Source of the DNA: Pelodera strongyloides
Lineage: Eukaryota > Nematoda > Chromadorea > Rhabditida > Rhabditidae
Direction: 5' to 3'
Assembly: GCA_036852015.1 (NCBI GenBank)
Contig: JAANDG010000023.1
Coordinates: 496,001-560,000, forward strand
DNA length: 64,000 nt
The position numbers and the translations under genes were made by a program. Under the pieces are notes generated by a model, which searched no databases, was not told where the DNA came from, and saw only the letters and a program-made list of their open reading frames with translations. Shown here piece by piece: positions 1 through 13,294 of this stretch (position 1 is the first letter of the stretch; each line of letters opens with the position of its first letter).

Positions 1-101
1 GGTCATTGTATTATCTACTATATAATCTAATCTTCTTCACTGTTTAATGAATGTGAGTGTTTTAGGACAGCATTGCTTGTGATAAGATATCTCCAACTTA
101 C

Positions 102-1765
102 CTCCGGTGTAGGCTCAACACACATGGGCTCACATAGAGGCATGCAAGTAGGGATGCATTGTGGTGCGGGTGGTAGAGGTGCGACCTGATATTGATAGAA
201 GTTAAGCCGATACACTAAGCCTTTTCTCTAAATCAATCAGAAAGGACTGTGCTAAAATCTCATATACCAACCTCTGTAGTCGTAATTGGGGGAGCAGGTG
301 GAGGTGGAGGTGGTGGTGGGGGTGTTGCCTCCGTTGTGGCCACAGTGGTTGTCTCTTCAATGCACATTGGCTCGCACAGTGGCATGCAAACAGGGAGACA
401 TTGCTGTGGTGGAGCTGTAGGAACTGGCGGAGCTGGGGGTAAGGGTGTAGGTGTAAGGAGCTCCACGGTGACTGGTTCAAGAGGTACTGGGGGAGCCGGG
501 GCCGGTGTCTGAATTGAGAATCATTTGGTGTATATCCTTATATGTATGTTATAATGATCAAATTGCAGGGCCTTATCTTATGGATGCTGTTTGAGTCTTG
601 TTTTCGTTTTCATATCATCTATAAAAAATTATAATATAAATATAAACTGTAAAATTCTTACTGGAGGTGGAGGTGGAGGTGGAGGTGGAGGTGGAGGTGC
701 AGGAGCGGCGCATGATGGAAGACACAAGGGTTGGCAAGCAACCGGGCATGAAAGGAATCCTCCCACAACGGGCACATATGAATTCACCATATAGGTTCCT
801 GCAGGTGCCACTGGTACACTCTCTCGCTGCAATACCAACTGAAAATAACTTGTAAAGGCAGTAAGTGTATCGAGCCACCCCTTATTAAGTGGAAAGTAAA
901 CACTGCGCGCTGCATATATAGGAAACCAAAAATAGTCAGAAATTAGGTAAATGTTAGTCAACAAAATCGAATAGAACTCAATGCATGTCACACACGACAG
1001 TGCAATACTGGAATTGGTGCTCTATTGAAAACCATTACACATCAGTTTAAAAATTTAAAACACGTTCTTATACTTTGGAACAGAAATGTTATTAAAAAAC
1101 CTTTGTTTTTAATAATTTTACCTGCGTCTCTGCCCTCAGGCATGTTGGTAGACACGAAGGCATGCACTGCTGACCGCATTGTAACCGACCCACGACTGGT
1201 CCTGTAGCTGGTGCGAGCTGAAAGTGTTGCCTTTATAAAGCACGTCATTGATATTTTGTGTTGGTAATTTCCGTATTTTGCTTTTCCTGTCCAGTCACAT
1301 GGGCACGATTGATTGTGGTCAAATTGTTTGTTCAGTGGCATTGGCGTTACAAACATTGGTGTTATTAAAAATCATTTTTTTACACTACCTGCATATAAAC
1401 GGACGGTGCCTGCAGGAAAGGAGCCTGTTGTCTAGCTGCAGTTAGATACATTGGTACCTCCTGCTGAAACAAAGTAATATAAAAATGCAGCTAAAGATTG
1501 AATTTGAAGACCGCTGGCCGCCATATGGCAAAGGCGCATACTGCTGTAGTGAATAAATTACGAAATCCTTCTTTATAATTCTCTTCATTTTTTCACAGAT
1601 GGAGTTCAAATATGCAGTGAACAAAACCTCCTTCATACCGTGTAATGAGCAATTCGAAGCGAACGTAGAAATGAAATTAAAAAGTTAAGAAAAAGAAACA
1701 ACTGGACAAACACATACCGCAGTTACGACCGCAATAAACGTGCACACAGTAATCCGCAAAATCAT
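102..1765 (-). CDS. Secreted proline-rich protein with C-x3-C modules (5' part, runs off left edge)
   Basis: Six exons are visible, all joined in phase 0: 1718-1765, 1389-1463, 1122-1217, 662-838, 272-508 and 102-185. They give 239 residues, and the reading frame continues beyond position 102. The start is the ATG at 1765, directly after a TTTCAG acceptor, so it is probably trans-spliced. It opens a hydrophobic signal peptide (MILRITVCTFIAVVTA) that fills exon 1. Four later exons each carry one module of four cysteines spaced by three residues: CGQQCMPSCLPTC, CPVACQPLCLPSC, CLPVCMPLCEPMC and CIPTCMPLCEPMC. Between them lie proline tracts, one coded by a GGAGGT microsatellite (662-700), and Thr-rich segments. 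Extracellular matrix or cuticle-related secretion is an inference from signal peptide, Pro and Cys content. I cannot assign a family name. Length and C-terminus are unknown. Confidence 0.72.
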
Positions 1766-1865
1766 CTGAAAGTATTGCTGTGTAGCTGACTAAATGGGAC
1801 AATGTGTTACAACCACTGACAAAAGAGCAAGATGTTGCAATGGGAGATTGCGTCAGTTGAAATTT

Positions 1866-4800
1866 CAACGTGAGAAACCGGCTAACTGTTTACTTGAAAT
1901 CGTATTTCACTACTGACTAGCCTTAGAAAAATCATGAATGGCCAGCAAGTGCCAATGCCTGAATAGACCGTATCTCGTATCGAATCACGCCCTTTCCTCT
2001 GTCTTTATAGTGGGTGCGGAAGCGCAATCCGGCCTCCGCGTGAACTGCGTGAAAAACAGGTGCGGAAGAAGCACAGAAAGAAAGCATATATTGGATTGCG
2101 ACTCTCATCAAATTGGACTGGCCACTTGATACTCGGGGGGAAAAATATCAACGGCCACTCTAATTAGAATACTCAAATACGGAAATCATCGAAAACAAAT
2201 TAATCTCGGCTTTCGTCTCGATTTGACCGGTTTGCCCGCACCACACGGGAAATTGCACTTTTTGAAGCAGAAATAATCGGGGTCTACATAATGGCCGACT
2301 ATAATCTTCCTGATATAATTACTAGATCAGATGTGATTATTTTGGCGTGAAAGAATACCAACACACGCATTCTTCCATGCAGTTGCATAGTAGAAAAACG
2401 CTGTCCTTAATGTTGTGCATCGTTGTATTATTTTCCTAGACAAAAAACAAAACCCATAGCACATTTTGGAAATCACTGGTTACTTGCTTCATAAAACCTT
2501 TTTTCACCCAAAAAGTCTGCTGGAACAAAGTACTCAAGTTGTATTTCGTTTTGTACTGCGCAGCTCATTCTCACGCACTATTTTTTTTTGTCGTTGATAC
2601 AGTTGAGTGTTCAGTTCCTCTTAAATTATTACTTCGAGCACGTGGACTTATTTTCATTCTTTCGTTTTTAATGCAAATTCGAGTTCGTCTGCGTATTCAG
2701 TTGGACCACACATGAGGACATATCTGACAGCTCGAAGGCAAACATCCTGAAAAGTTTCAAACGAGCCGCTCTATGACGTCCTAGCTGTGGAAGGGGTAGG
2801 TATTACAAATCATCCTACGATGCAACTCATCAACAACCTTAGGTTAGGAAAAAATTTGGCCATCATTTAATGTAAATATCTTCTTAGAGCGGACCTTTCA
2901 CACCAGTTTATAGAACAATTGTCCGGTAGCAGACATCCCTAACAATTGAACTATTCGGTATAATTTCAATTTCTTCTGTCAAGCTATAAATGCGTTTGTT
3001 ACAGGAAGTACCTGTCAACCGTTACTTGTGGCTACTGTTCTGTTCCTTGTTTATCGGACCAGTTTCATGGTTTCAAAAGCATCGTTGATTCTACTACATC
3101 AATGATGCTGGGTTTGTTAAGAGCAACGCCTTTTCAATTAGTAAAGGCCCAGGCAGCCAACAGTTGCTGAATTCCATTTTTGTGGAGGAGAATCACATGG
3201 TCCTTTGAAAATTCATCGAAATATTTGCAGTGTATTTTCAAAGTAAATATTTCCAGATTTGTTCATGGAGCGGTGGTGCGCCTTCCTTCGACTGATTGAG
3301 AGCTGCACAATTGAAAACCCGCTGTCCTAAATAAAACAACGTTTTCAGGTGAAGTAAGAATGAAGTGATGAAGGTTTACAATTGAAGTTCTCGGCTGAAT
3401 GTTTCCCTTTTTAACTTTTCAGACAGCAATCGTTACCCGCACTAACCAAGGAACCTATGGTCTTGAATACAGTGTTTAGTTTTCACCTACGAGACCGAGG
3501 AGCATTATGTAAGACTGTCACTTCCATTAGCTTGTATTTCCTTGTATGTGGCGATGCTTTGCCTTTTTCCCACGCTACATAGACCTGATTATCGAAAATT
3601 TACATTTCCGCGATATAATAATGAGAAAATTTGGAATTGATTCTTCTCTGCAACCACAGATAGTTTGCCCACATATAGTTTGCCCAAGGAGAAACCCATT
3701 TTTTTAACTGGACTCAGAAGTTTTCCATTTATTGTTTTGAGGCAGTGAGGGAACCTACGCTTCTCCTACTCCTTTTTCGTCTCTTCATGTTTGCAGGCAA
3801 ATGCCCCCGCTCTCTTTTCGAACACATGCAAGAATACACACAAAAAGCGCACGGAGAGAAGAATTCATTATCCAAGAAGAGTGACGTCAGCGGCCCCTAA
3901 ACAAGGGCAACGATTGGATTAAAAGGGGAATTCGACGGTTGAATTCGATAAATACTACCTTCCAACTCCCTCAACTCCCCCTTTACTGATGTCGATGTAC
4001 GGTCTACTGCCTGTTTTCATTGCCTAGTGTACATTCACCAGTAATAAAGATATTTTTTGTTGAGAAACATTCCTCGTTCTTTTGGGTAAAAGAAAAGTGA
4101 AGGAGAAAACTTTTTTTGACAAGAAATGTGCAGCGTCACATGGGACTGTGTCTGTACAAACAATATCAATATCATGGTTTATTTGGTTCGCATATTCTAC
4201 TTAATAGGTGAAGCCCCAGATGTCATATATTATCATTATTTGGGAAGAATATCCTGAATATTTAATTTAAACTATTTTTTTAAAACACCCACGCCAAGAA
4301 GCTTCTAAAGCGCCGTTCTAATCTTTTGAAAATGTTATGACATTTCTATAGCGCAGTCGACATTACGCTAGATGACATTCAAGCAAAATATGATAATGGC
4401 AAAATGAGTTCAACATGTTGAACGAGTATCCATCGATTCGTCGTTCCTATACACGTTTTTATACGAAATTGAGCATTAACATCGAAACGGGTGTTTTGTA
4501 ACGCATATTGCATGCAATTAATCGGCGTCCCTTTCAAATTGGCATCAGCTGGTGGTTTGCAGCGGGTCTCGCTTCCCATTCACTACTCTCTTCTATGGGG
4601 GGTGACCATGCCGGAGACTATTGATTCAGACCCCCTTTTCTATATGTCTCTCCACACTCTCGCCATATTTATTCTTACACATTCCAACGTCATCTACAAC
4701 AAATTTTTCAGGCACATATTTTGTAATCGAGCTCGACATCTTGTTCAATCTTTGAATGATAGTGTCCGAAAAAAAGTTTGGCCCGTAGTGTTTGTTGTAA

Positions 4801-5083
4801 CAGGCTGTCTTTTCAGCTTATAGGATGCCACCTCATCCCTACCTTAAGTTTAAGAAATGTATTGGAATACCCACACAGCTCTTTTCTGTGGAAATATGTA
4901 CATATGAAAAAGAATTGCATTAAGCCATCAAAATGTAAGCAAGATTCCCAATTAACACAGTGAATAAAACATAACTTTTCCATATCTTATTAGTTTAATA
5001 TTAACAAATGTGCATTTTACTGGATATCCACATTTCCTTGTACTTTGAGTTCCACAGGTAGCTTATTTTTTCTTATAGCATTC

Positions 5084-5124
<41 letters not shown>

Positions 5125-7990
5125 CACATAAATACGTAAATAAAAACAACACATTAGATGTTGGAAGAAATTGAAATCAATTCCTATTCAATTTAAAAAT
5201 TCCTATTCAAGCACTTCATATTACTATTGTATTGTCAATGTTTTCATCTTCTTTTTTTTTGAAAATGTTCTCAGCTGACGCTCATATGTATCTTAACATA
5301 AAACAATGCCTAGTAATGCATTTTTTTCTAGATCTCGGAGGAATTTTTTTATATAATACAATGTGTGCGTAATATGTAAGCTTTTATTAAAAAAATGTAT
5401 CAAAATGCGCTTTATTGCTGTAAGAGAGCACAATTTGACAAAAATAACTTTTCCATTGTTTTCCACGAAATCCTGCAGTACACAAACAAACAGTTTTTGC
5501 AGCGCTGATAGTGATCAATTAAACATATAATGTTAAAAAACGAGTAGCTCAAAAACTCTTGTTCGAGCGAATCAAACTGATTTTTGGAGCATTGCCCTAC
5601 GAAAAAATATGGTCTCTTCATCACATATACATAGACTTTCTTATTATAATTTTGCTGATTATTTTATGTTACAAAAACTAGATTTTATGCAACAGAACGG
5701 AATCACCCATGATTTTCAACATATCGTAAAAATAGTCGGTTCACTTGTTTTCCAGCAGTTTATATCAGTGGGGAGTTCTCTCAGTCTACTATTCGTCTAG
5801 CTCCATGCTCAAAACCAATTTCCTTAAATTTCCGCTTAACTTCTCCCTTTAATAAATTTACAGCAACGTGGACTGCATTACGATTTTTTTCCCCGCAATA
5901 TTGGTATCATTAAAATTGGCGTTAATCCTCTAGAATGTAACCTCGTCTCAAAAATGCCATTTATACGTTGCAAAGAGAACCTTCTATAGATTTGCTCCTT
6001 CTAGTAATAAGGCTCACTACTGCTTCATCTTTTAGCTATTTATGTATTTTGTCCAAATTTTTCCGGTTTCCAAGAGTCCTATCAGCAACAGAATATTTAT
6101 CAATTGAAGTTTTAAAGAGATAATGTATTTCTCTAATAAACACATGCAATATCTTTGTTGTTGCATGAACTATCAACATACTTGCCGCAAATGTAAAGGC
6201 ATGCCGTACAAGGTTCCTATTTTATAAACAATATATTTCATGCTTGTCGTTTCGTATTGTTAATTGAATTCGAGATGAAATTGGTGCTCTCTTTGGGTAG
6301 ATGAATTTCCCGCCCGAATGGCTTGCTCTTTCAATTGGATTGGATTTTAGAAAGCATTGGTACCCAAAGGGGTATAGATACGATATATAGATTTCCATTT
6401 TTTTTCCACCGAATAAGAGTCAGTTTGCATCTTTCTTTCTCACAATACAAGTACACCTTAGCGGTTCTGAGAATTGTTTCAGCGTACGATAAGTGTTGCA
6501 GTACATTCGAGCAGGCAAGCTCATGTAAAAAAAATTTTGATTTAACTCTTCACTTCGTTACTTCTCATGCTCCATTCACATTCCCATATGTTGCTTCTCG
6601 CTATTGTTTCTCGCACAAGACTTATCAGACACCTCCTTATTTTTTGCCCTCGACTTTTGCAATTCTTGGAAATATCTGGCCAAAATTAACATATGATATT
6701 TTATTCTACGTTTCGCAGACCAATGAATACTTGTTAAACAAAATTTTTCCGCGCTTTCGTGAAGTGGACCGTACACCCCTTACGCATAACTCGCTCCTTT
6801 AACTTAGTGTGGAAGTTGGTAGGCATCTGGTGCACCAAGAGTGCGAAACGAAAAAAGTGGTTACCATGTTCCCCATGTTCTCGCGCTTCTGGCACATATG
6901 TGGCCCAAAATACTGCTTTGGTCTGTATGCGATACCCGCCACCGTCTAAAATTTACAGTTGCAAGCAGTTGTAATCAGAAAAACGCTAAGGAGGAATGAT
7001 CTAGTTGCGTTGTTTATATTACGCGAGCCTCAAGTGTAATCTAGCCACGGTCGTAATGCACTTAAAGTTGTCTAATTTCCAGGCCTAACAAAAAGTGAAA
7101 GTTGGCAGGACGATATATCTCTGGACCTAGAGATGTTAGAGCTGTCAATATAATGACATCACGTCTCTCAACCCGTATCCCCTTCATAGAACATATTCAA
7201 AGCAAATTAGGCGAGCACGAGGGTTTCCCCAAAACCACTTCGCCCTCTTCTCATTAAGCTTGTTGTTCTTGCGCAGCAACACCCAATTGGAAACTTGTTG
7301 ATGATTTAGCTCAACATCATCGTCCTAATACTCGAATTCGAGCGCCGGCACTACTCGATTCATTCATATTTATAAAGTTCCCTCCGAGCCCGAAGAACAC
7401 TATACCCAATTCTACTGCAACTCTACTGCAACATAAAAAAAAAACATTAACGTATCACAGCAGGCTCTGCCTGATTTATGAAATTCTTGTGCCCGTTTCA
7501 TTCAAAGGCATTCGCTCGTTCATAGTAACAATTTTACATTGTAAGTTTGTAAAGTTTGCAATAAGTGCATTCGTCAAGTAATGTGAATTTTCGTTATGTA
7601 AAGTAATAAAAATGATGTTGAATGACTTATCGATATTGATATATTAGCTGAGCTGGCCGAAACATGAAAATAAAAAAGACGAACACAAACTCCTTGCTTT
7701 CACTGTTTATAGGAAGCATAGGGGAGAACTTTAAATACGTATATATCATCATGACTCATTCTATTACATACAGCTTACCTCTCGGTAACCCTGTATAGAA
7801 TAGCCCCTTGTCGTAACAACATGTTTTAGCGTCAATAATTTTGAGTGCAATTTTCGTTATGCCTGTGAATGACAGCAACTTGTCAGTTGTAATTTATTGT
7901 TGGGCATTTATGTTTGCGGCAATTTTTTTTCTGTACTCGATACCGTTATACATACAAACATCGTATCGTCTATTTATATAGAATTGTTGC
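1866..7990. other. Intergenic region without a supported gene
   Basis: About 6 kb of AT-rich DNA between the divergently transcribed C-x3-C gene and FNDC3. I see no chain of exons with good splice sites and protein-like composition. A (TA)n microsatellite lies at about 5089-5120. The 159-codon open frame at 6323-6802 begins at a non-ATG codon and has no splice partners. The promoters of both flanking genes should lie here, but I could not identify sites. Confidence 0.6.
5089..5120. repeat. (TA)n microsatellite
   Basis: A run of alternating T and A of roughly 30 bases inside non-genic DNA. Confidence 0.9.
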
Positions 7991-8011
7991 AGGCGGTTCG
8001 GCAATGTCGTG

Positions 8012-11000
8012 ATGGCCTCTTTTCTGGCCCCGTGTATACCTGCGGGTCCAGCCACATTCGTTCCCCTATCGCAGCGTATGCAGCAGCCAGCTGCGTTATT
8101 CGAAAGTTCAATCGTTTCGACGCGTCCAGACAGTTCGGATTGTGGTTCAAGGTACGATTTGGTCAAGTCATTGTAATGTCAAATTTATATTTAATATATA
8201 TCTTTATGCTCTTTTTTTTTTACAAATTACCGTATGCAGACGCCCAGAGGTTTGTGTTTTTTTTTGCTGTTGAACATCATACCCACAGCCAACGAAAAAA
8301 AAAAGTACATTAAGCAGAGGATGGAGATACAGTGTGTGAAAGATCATGTCTGCCTAATATTAAAGTGCACCTTTGAATAAGTCTGATATCTCTGCTACTC
8401 CATTTTCCCCATGAATCACCACTCTTCTTCGCATCCTCCGACTGTTTTCATCCCCATCAATATCACACTATTCAAATCATTGTTTGTCTCAACATCGCTC
8501 CTTATTCCTCCGCCACAACGATGCATTTTCTTTTTAACCCCCCCCCCCCCAAATAAGACATTTTCGACTACAAAATTAGGTCCCGCCCAAGAATCGTATT
8601 GTCTCTTTTTATTCAAATAAACATAAATTCAAGTCTGTTTGCAAGAGATTTTCATACTTATTTGATTGATTTGTACCGTAAGTCATACTATTTATCAGAG
8701 ACATTGCCCTTGATTGGCTTCTGCTTAAAATAAATTATGATGAGTTTTTCACTGAGTTTAATTCCAATTTCTAGATTCATACTTGTGCAAACCCCTTGCA
8801 AATTACAAGCTGCCGATTTGAAATCCTCTCGCAACATCTCCAATTTGTTTTTATTCTTCTTTTTTCCCTTTTGAATTTATTGAGCTGTTAACATTTCCAG
8901 TGATCGTAACTTAGAGGACTCGGTATTCACTACGAGAAGTACGCATAGTTTCGCAACTGTAGATTGCACGCCAGTGCGTACTGGGCAATTTAACAAATAC
9001 ATTCAGCTAACCGTATTCCCAAACTAAACCATCATCATGTATCATGGTCCTGGTATAGTGACGGTTCTCGACTTGGTAACGACAAAACCGTTGGATATTC
9101 CTGAAGTTCTTCTGAATTACAACCTTCCAATTCCTTATATGGGAGCCTACCGATTTGTACTACATCGCCGAGTTGGAACCAGAACAGCAACTAACAGTGC
9201 ACCTGCGTTTTTCTCAATCAACAACCAGAAGGAGAATAACGAGGAAACAGAAGCCGATATTGATTCTACCGATCGTCTCCTCATCGACTATCGTGCATCA
9301 TATGCAATCGCAGAGAAGATAATGTCGGGTCTGAACACCCCTCATCTCCTGCTTGCACCCGGTTTCTTGTTGAGGATAATGACAGGAAGCGCCACCTACA
9401 CTTCCCCGACCATCTGTATTCATAGACATCCGAGGATGAGAATCCGTAGGGAAAACCATATATGGGCATCCCAAAATGTCGAGAACACGATCCGAAATTT
9501 GTGCCGAAAAATAATCACCGCCGTCTCGGAAGAACGCCGAAAGACCATGAAAATGATGGAAGGGGAAAATTATCGGGCAATTATTCCGCACGCGAAAAAG
9601 ATGGACGACGGTCGTTCCACGAAGAATCTACATCTTCTTTTCAGGTTATTTTACATTGGCTGACTGTTTATTTTCTGTGATTTATGTTCAGGCCCCCAAC
9701 TCATCGAATCATAGAATAACACGTTCATTTTTTAAACCTAATTAGCTACAATAAACCAATTATTCGTTAAAATTGAATTTTTACCTGCTCTTTAATTTCT
9801 CTAGGGACCAAAAAGGTTATTTTAGTGCATATTAATTGTTCCTTATACATTGTTGCGCCTCAGGGGACATGTGCGTCGTTTTGAACTCGTTTCCTATACC
9901 ACAGAGAATAACTTTCAGAGAAAATTGTTTAATACTCTGCACACAACTAGAAGTTGTCCTTGATCTACTATATTGGAGATGTGACTTGGTAATTTTCTTA
10001 TCTTGCAGCTCTGGTGTTGGAGGTCTCCGGAATATTGACGTTGTGTCCTCGGACGGTGGCGGTTCTTCATCAACTGGACTATCAGAACCTCCTGTTGTCT
10101 ACTATCCACTCCCAGCTCCTGAATTGGAGCGTCCGATGTCCATGTACCCAGTCCCTCACCAACCCTGTCCACAACCACCGCCTTTGCAAAATTCAATCGG
10201 ACATCAAGGTATTAAACACTTTTTTTGTATCCATAAAACATGGTGATTTCTACCTTTTAATTACGGCAATAGCCGAACAGAACTGGAAATTTATGCGCCA
10301 TCTGTCGTATTACGATTACTGATTTATTTCAATATATACATCTATAAAGTATCGTATCGTAACTTTTTACCAAGTTATTAAAGGGATAGGTTCACCTCGA
10401 ATTGCACCTTTTTTTATAATTTATGTTGATAGTATGACCTATGACGGTCAAAATGCGAATATTGCAGTAAATTTCCTTTGCTCTCTGTAGTCGGAGAGCT
10501 TGCTCAAAAAAAGCTAAACCACCTCGAATCTATAAAACAATTGGAGTACCGCAGCCATGGTATGTGGGAAATAGCGCAGCTGGGCTGGAGACTTAGAAAA
10601 TACAGGGCCCTTTTATCATCCTCTGTCTATCACAACAATATCTGCACCTCCAGTCCTCCTGCGCTATTTCCCACTTACCATGGCTGCGGTACCCCAATTG
10701 TTTTATAGATTCGAGGTAGTTTAGCTTTTTTTGAGCAAGCTCTCCTACTACGGGGAGCAAAGGAAATTTACTGCAATATTCGCATTTTGACCGTCATAGG
10801 TCATACTATCAACATAAATTATAAAAAAAGGTGCAATTCGAGGTGAACCTATCCCTTTAAATTATTGTAAGCGTTTCGCATGCTGAACTCCAGATACAAT
10901 GTGCAGGCGAATTATTGTTTGCTGGTATTTTACTCTGTCGGAAAATGTAATACTGGTGGAGTTCAGTTTATATGTGTTTCTACTTTTTCTGACTAATTGT

Positions 11001-13220
11001 CTTTTGCCACCCAGGTATGGCGAAGATGGCCATGTATGCAACTACCCCATCGGCAGCGATCAACGAGATCTTCATACACATCGAAGCCGGAGAATCACTT
11101 AATGTGTACGTGGGAAGCGATCAACAGCAAATCGTTGGTTTGTATTTTTTTCATTCCCTTGTATTAAGCATTTATATTGGAATTGATTCCTTACTGTGTA
11201 AGTATTGTCATTCCCAGCCAAATATTCACACCATTCTAATCTTAAAATATGTATATGAGTTTTTTTTTTGTAATTTTCAAGTCTCAATAAAACAGTTTGT
11301 TTGAAAAGGAAACAGTGGAAAAGGAAAAAAACGTCGTTTGGGAACATTGGAAAAGAGCTTACGTCAATTCATTATATGTCGCGGAAGCACATCGTTTCAT
11401 AAAATATACTTTATCAGGACCTGCAACTGTTCGAATGGTTAGTGATGGGCAGATTCTCCCTTCTGCATTGCCCCTCCACGTTCCTCCCGGACATCAAATA
11501 CATCAGATTTGTGACGAGAACGTAAGTGCTTTTGGATAATAATCTCCTGTATATACCTTTTCCATTTTTAGGTCCGGTGTCGTGTTTGCGGTTTCTTATT
11601 CACTTATTCTGCATGTGATCCCTGTTTATTGATTTTACCTTTGACCGTCTATGATTCACTCAAAATCCCTCCATTTAATTTTAATTTTAATATCAAGTTC
11701 ATAGATCACTAGTGACAGGCGTGTCTCCGCCAACTGCTATCGACACCAGATAACTTGTTTCAGGGTATCGTGCGGCATTTGATATTGTCAACTGAAACAA
11801 GCACCCCTCTCCGTTACGCGGTAAGCCAGCCGAACTTAGTATTTTTGAATTACAGTTATGTCATGTATTGAGTACACTGTACAATGTAGCTACGACACAG
11901 TCAACCCCTTTGCAGAATGTGTTGAATGTGTTTCCACGTGTTTCTGGACAACAGTCCGCTCCTCAAATGGTGGCTATCCCTCCGATTCAGTCAAACTTCT
12001 ACACAATGGATAGCAGAACAAGGTGTGCACTCGCAATCTTTTATCTCTCCTAATTTCTTAAAACCTATCTTTAACAGTAATGAATGCAAACATTATTCCT
12101 CTTGAGTTCAGATGGAATCAGGCAACGAGCGTACCCGACGGAACACCTCCTTTCATACAAAGAGAAAGTGAACCGGCGCCTGACATCACTGACATGCTTC
12201 CAATAAACACCGTCAACAACTCTGATGTCATTTCAAACGTTAAGAGACCATCGGTATCACGGGTTCGATCCCCAGCCAGTGCAACGAGCAACGGAGATGA
12301 GCAGGTAAACCGTCGACATTGCCAAAATCAAGCATAAAGTTGAATAGATAACTCTCGCTGTTCCTTGGTCGAACTATGCATGTAAGCGAGCGTGAACCTA
12401 TGTGTGTCCCTTATTTTCCAGCCAGTAGGATCCGCAGATTTTTTTATTCTCCCTCTTGTCCAATGCACAAGTCAATGTTTAGGAAAAAAAGTCAATGTTT
12501 AGGAAACCCCCGACTTTGATATTGAGGATTGGGAGAAAGTGGATGAGATGCTAACAAGGATACAGGCTCCTACAATATGCAAGGTCACAAGCACAAGCGT
12601 CGAAATAACATGGTAGGAACACTGTCTTTTGCATCTAAAACATTGCAACATACTCCATAGGTTCTCTTCTGTTCCATAATACCGGTTTTTGCTTGAATGT
12701 TCTGATTCCACCAATTTAGGCAAGAACTGGATACTTCCGAAGCGGCAGCCCCTGGTGGTCCCTTCCCACAGATTGATCCATCGGAGTTCACCTATCAACT
12801 AATGGTCTTCCAAAATGACCAGACTCCGCCCAGATTCATCTGCAGCTACCGGTATCTTTGCTTTTGATGTATTTTTTTTTTTCAATTTTTTTCGTACTGT
12901 ATTAGTTTGCATCATCGCACGTCGGACTCACCAGTTCCTTGGATGAACAATTTGCACGAGCCCATGATACGTTTATATGCCCATGAGTTTGCAAATGTTT
13001 TCAGATGCAAGACACAGTGTAAAATGCGAATCGAAGAGTTGAAACCCTTTACCGACTATTATGTGCAACTGAAGGCTTCCCTGGAAGAGCGAGGTCTCCA
13101 TGGAGAACCGTCGAGTCCAGTGCATTTCAAAACAGCCCAAGGAATCCCTGAACCGGTAGACAGTATCAGGTATTGTCGTTGTCCTCTTATCCACAAGGTG
13201 GTCGTTTTCCCTCCTTCCTT

Positions 13221-13294
<74 letters not shown>

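Noticed and set aside
6323..6802. Open frame of 159 codons on the plus strand
   Set aside because: Starts with a non-ATG codon, has no acceptor or donor logic, and lies in AT-rich non-genic DNA.
7897..8313. 138-codon frame overlapping FNDC3 exon 1
   Set aside because: The frame that starts at ATG 8012 and joins exon 2 in phase is different. This one is its shadow.
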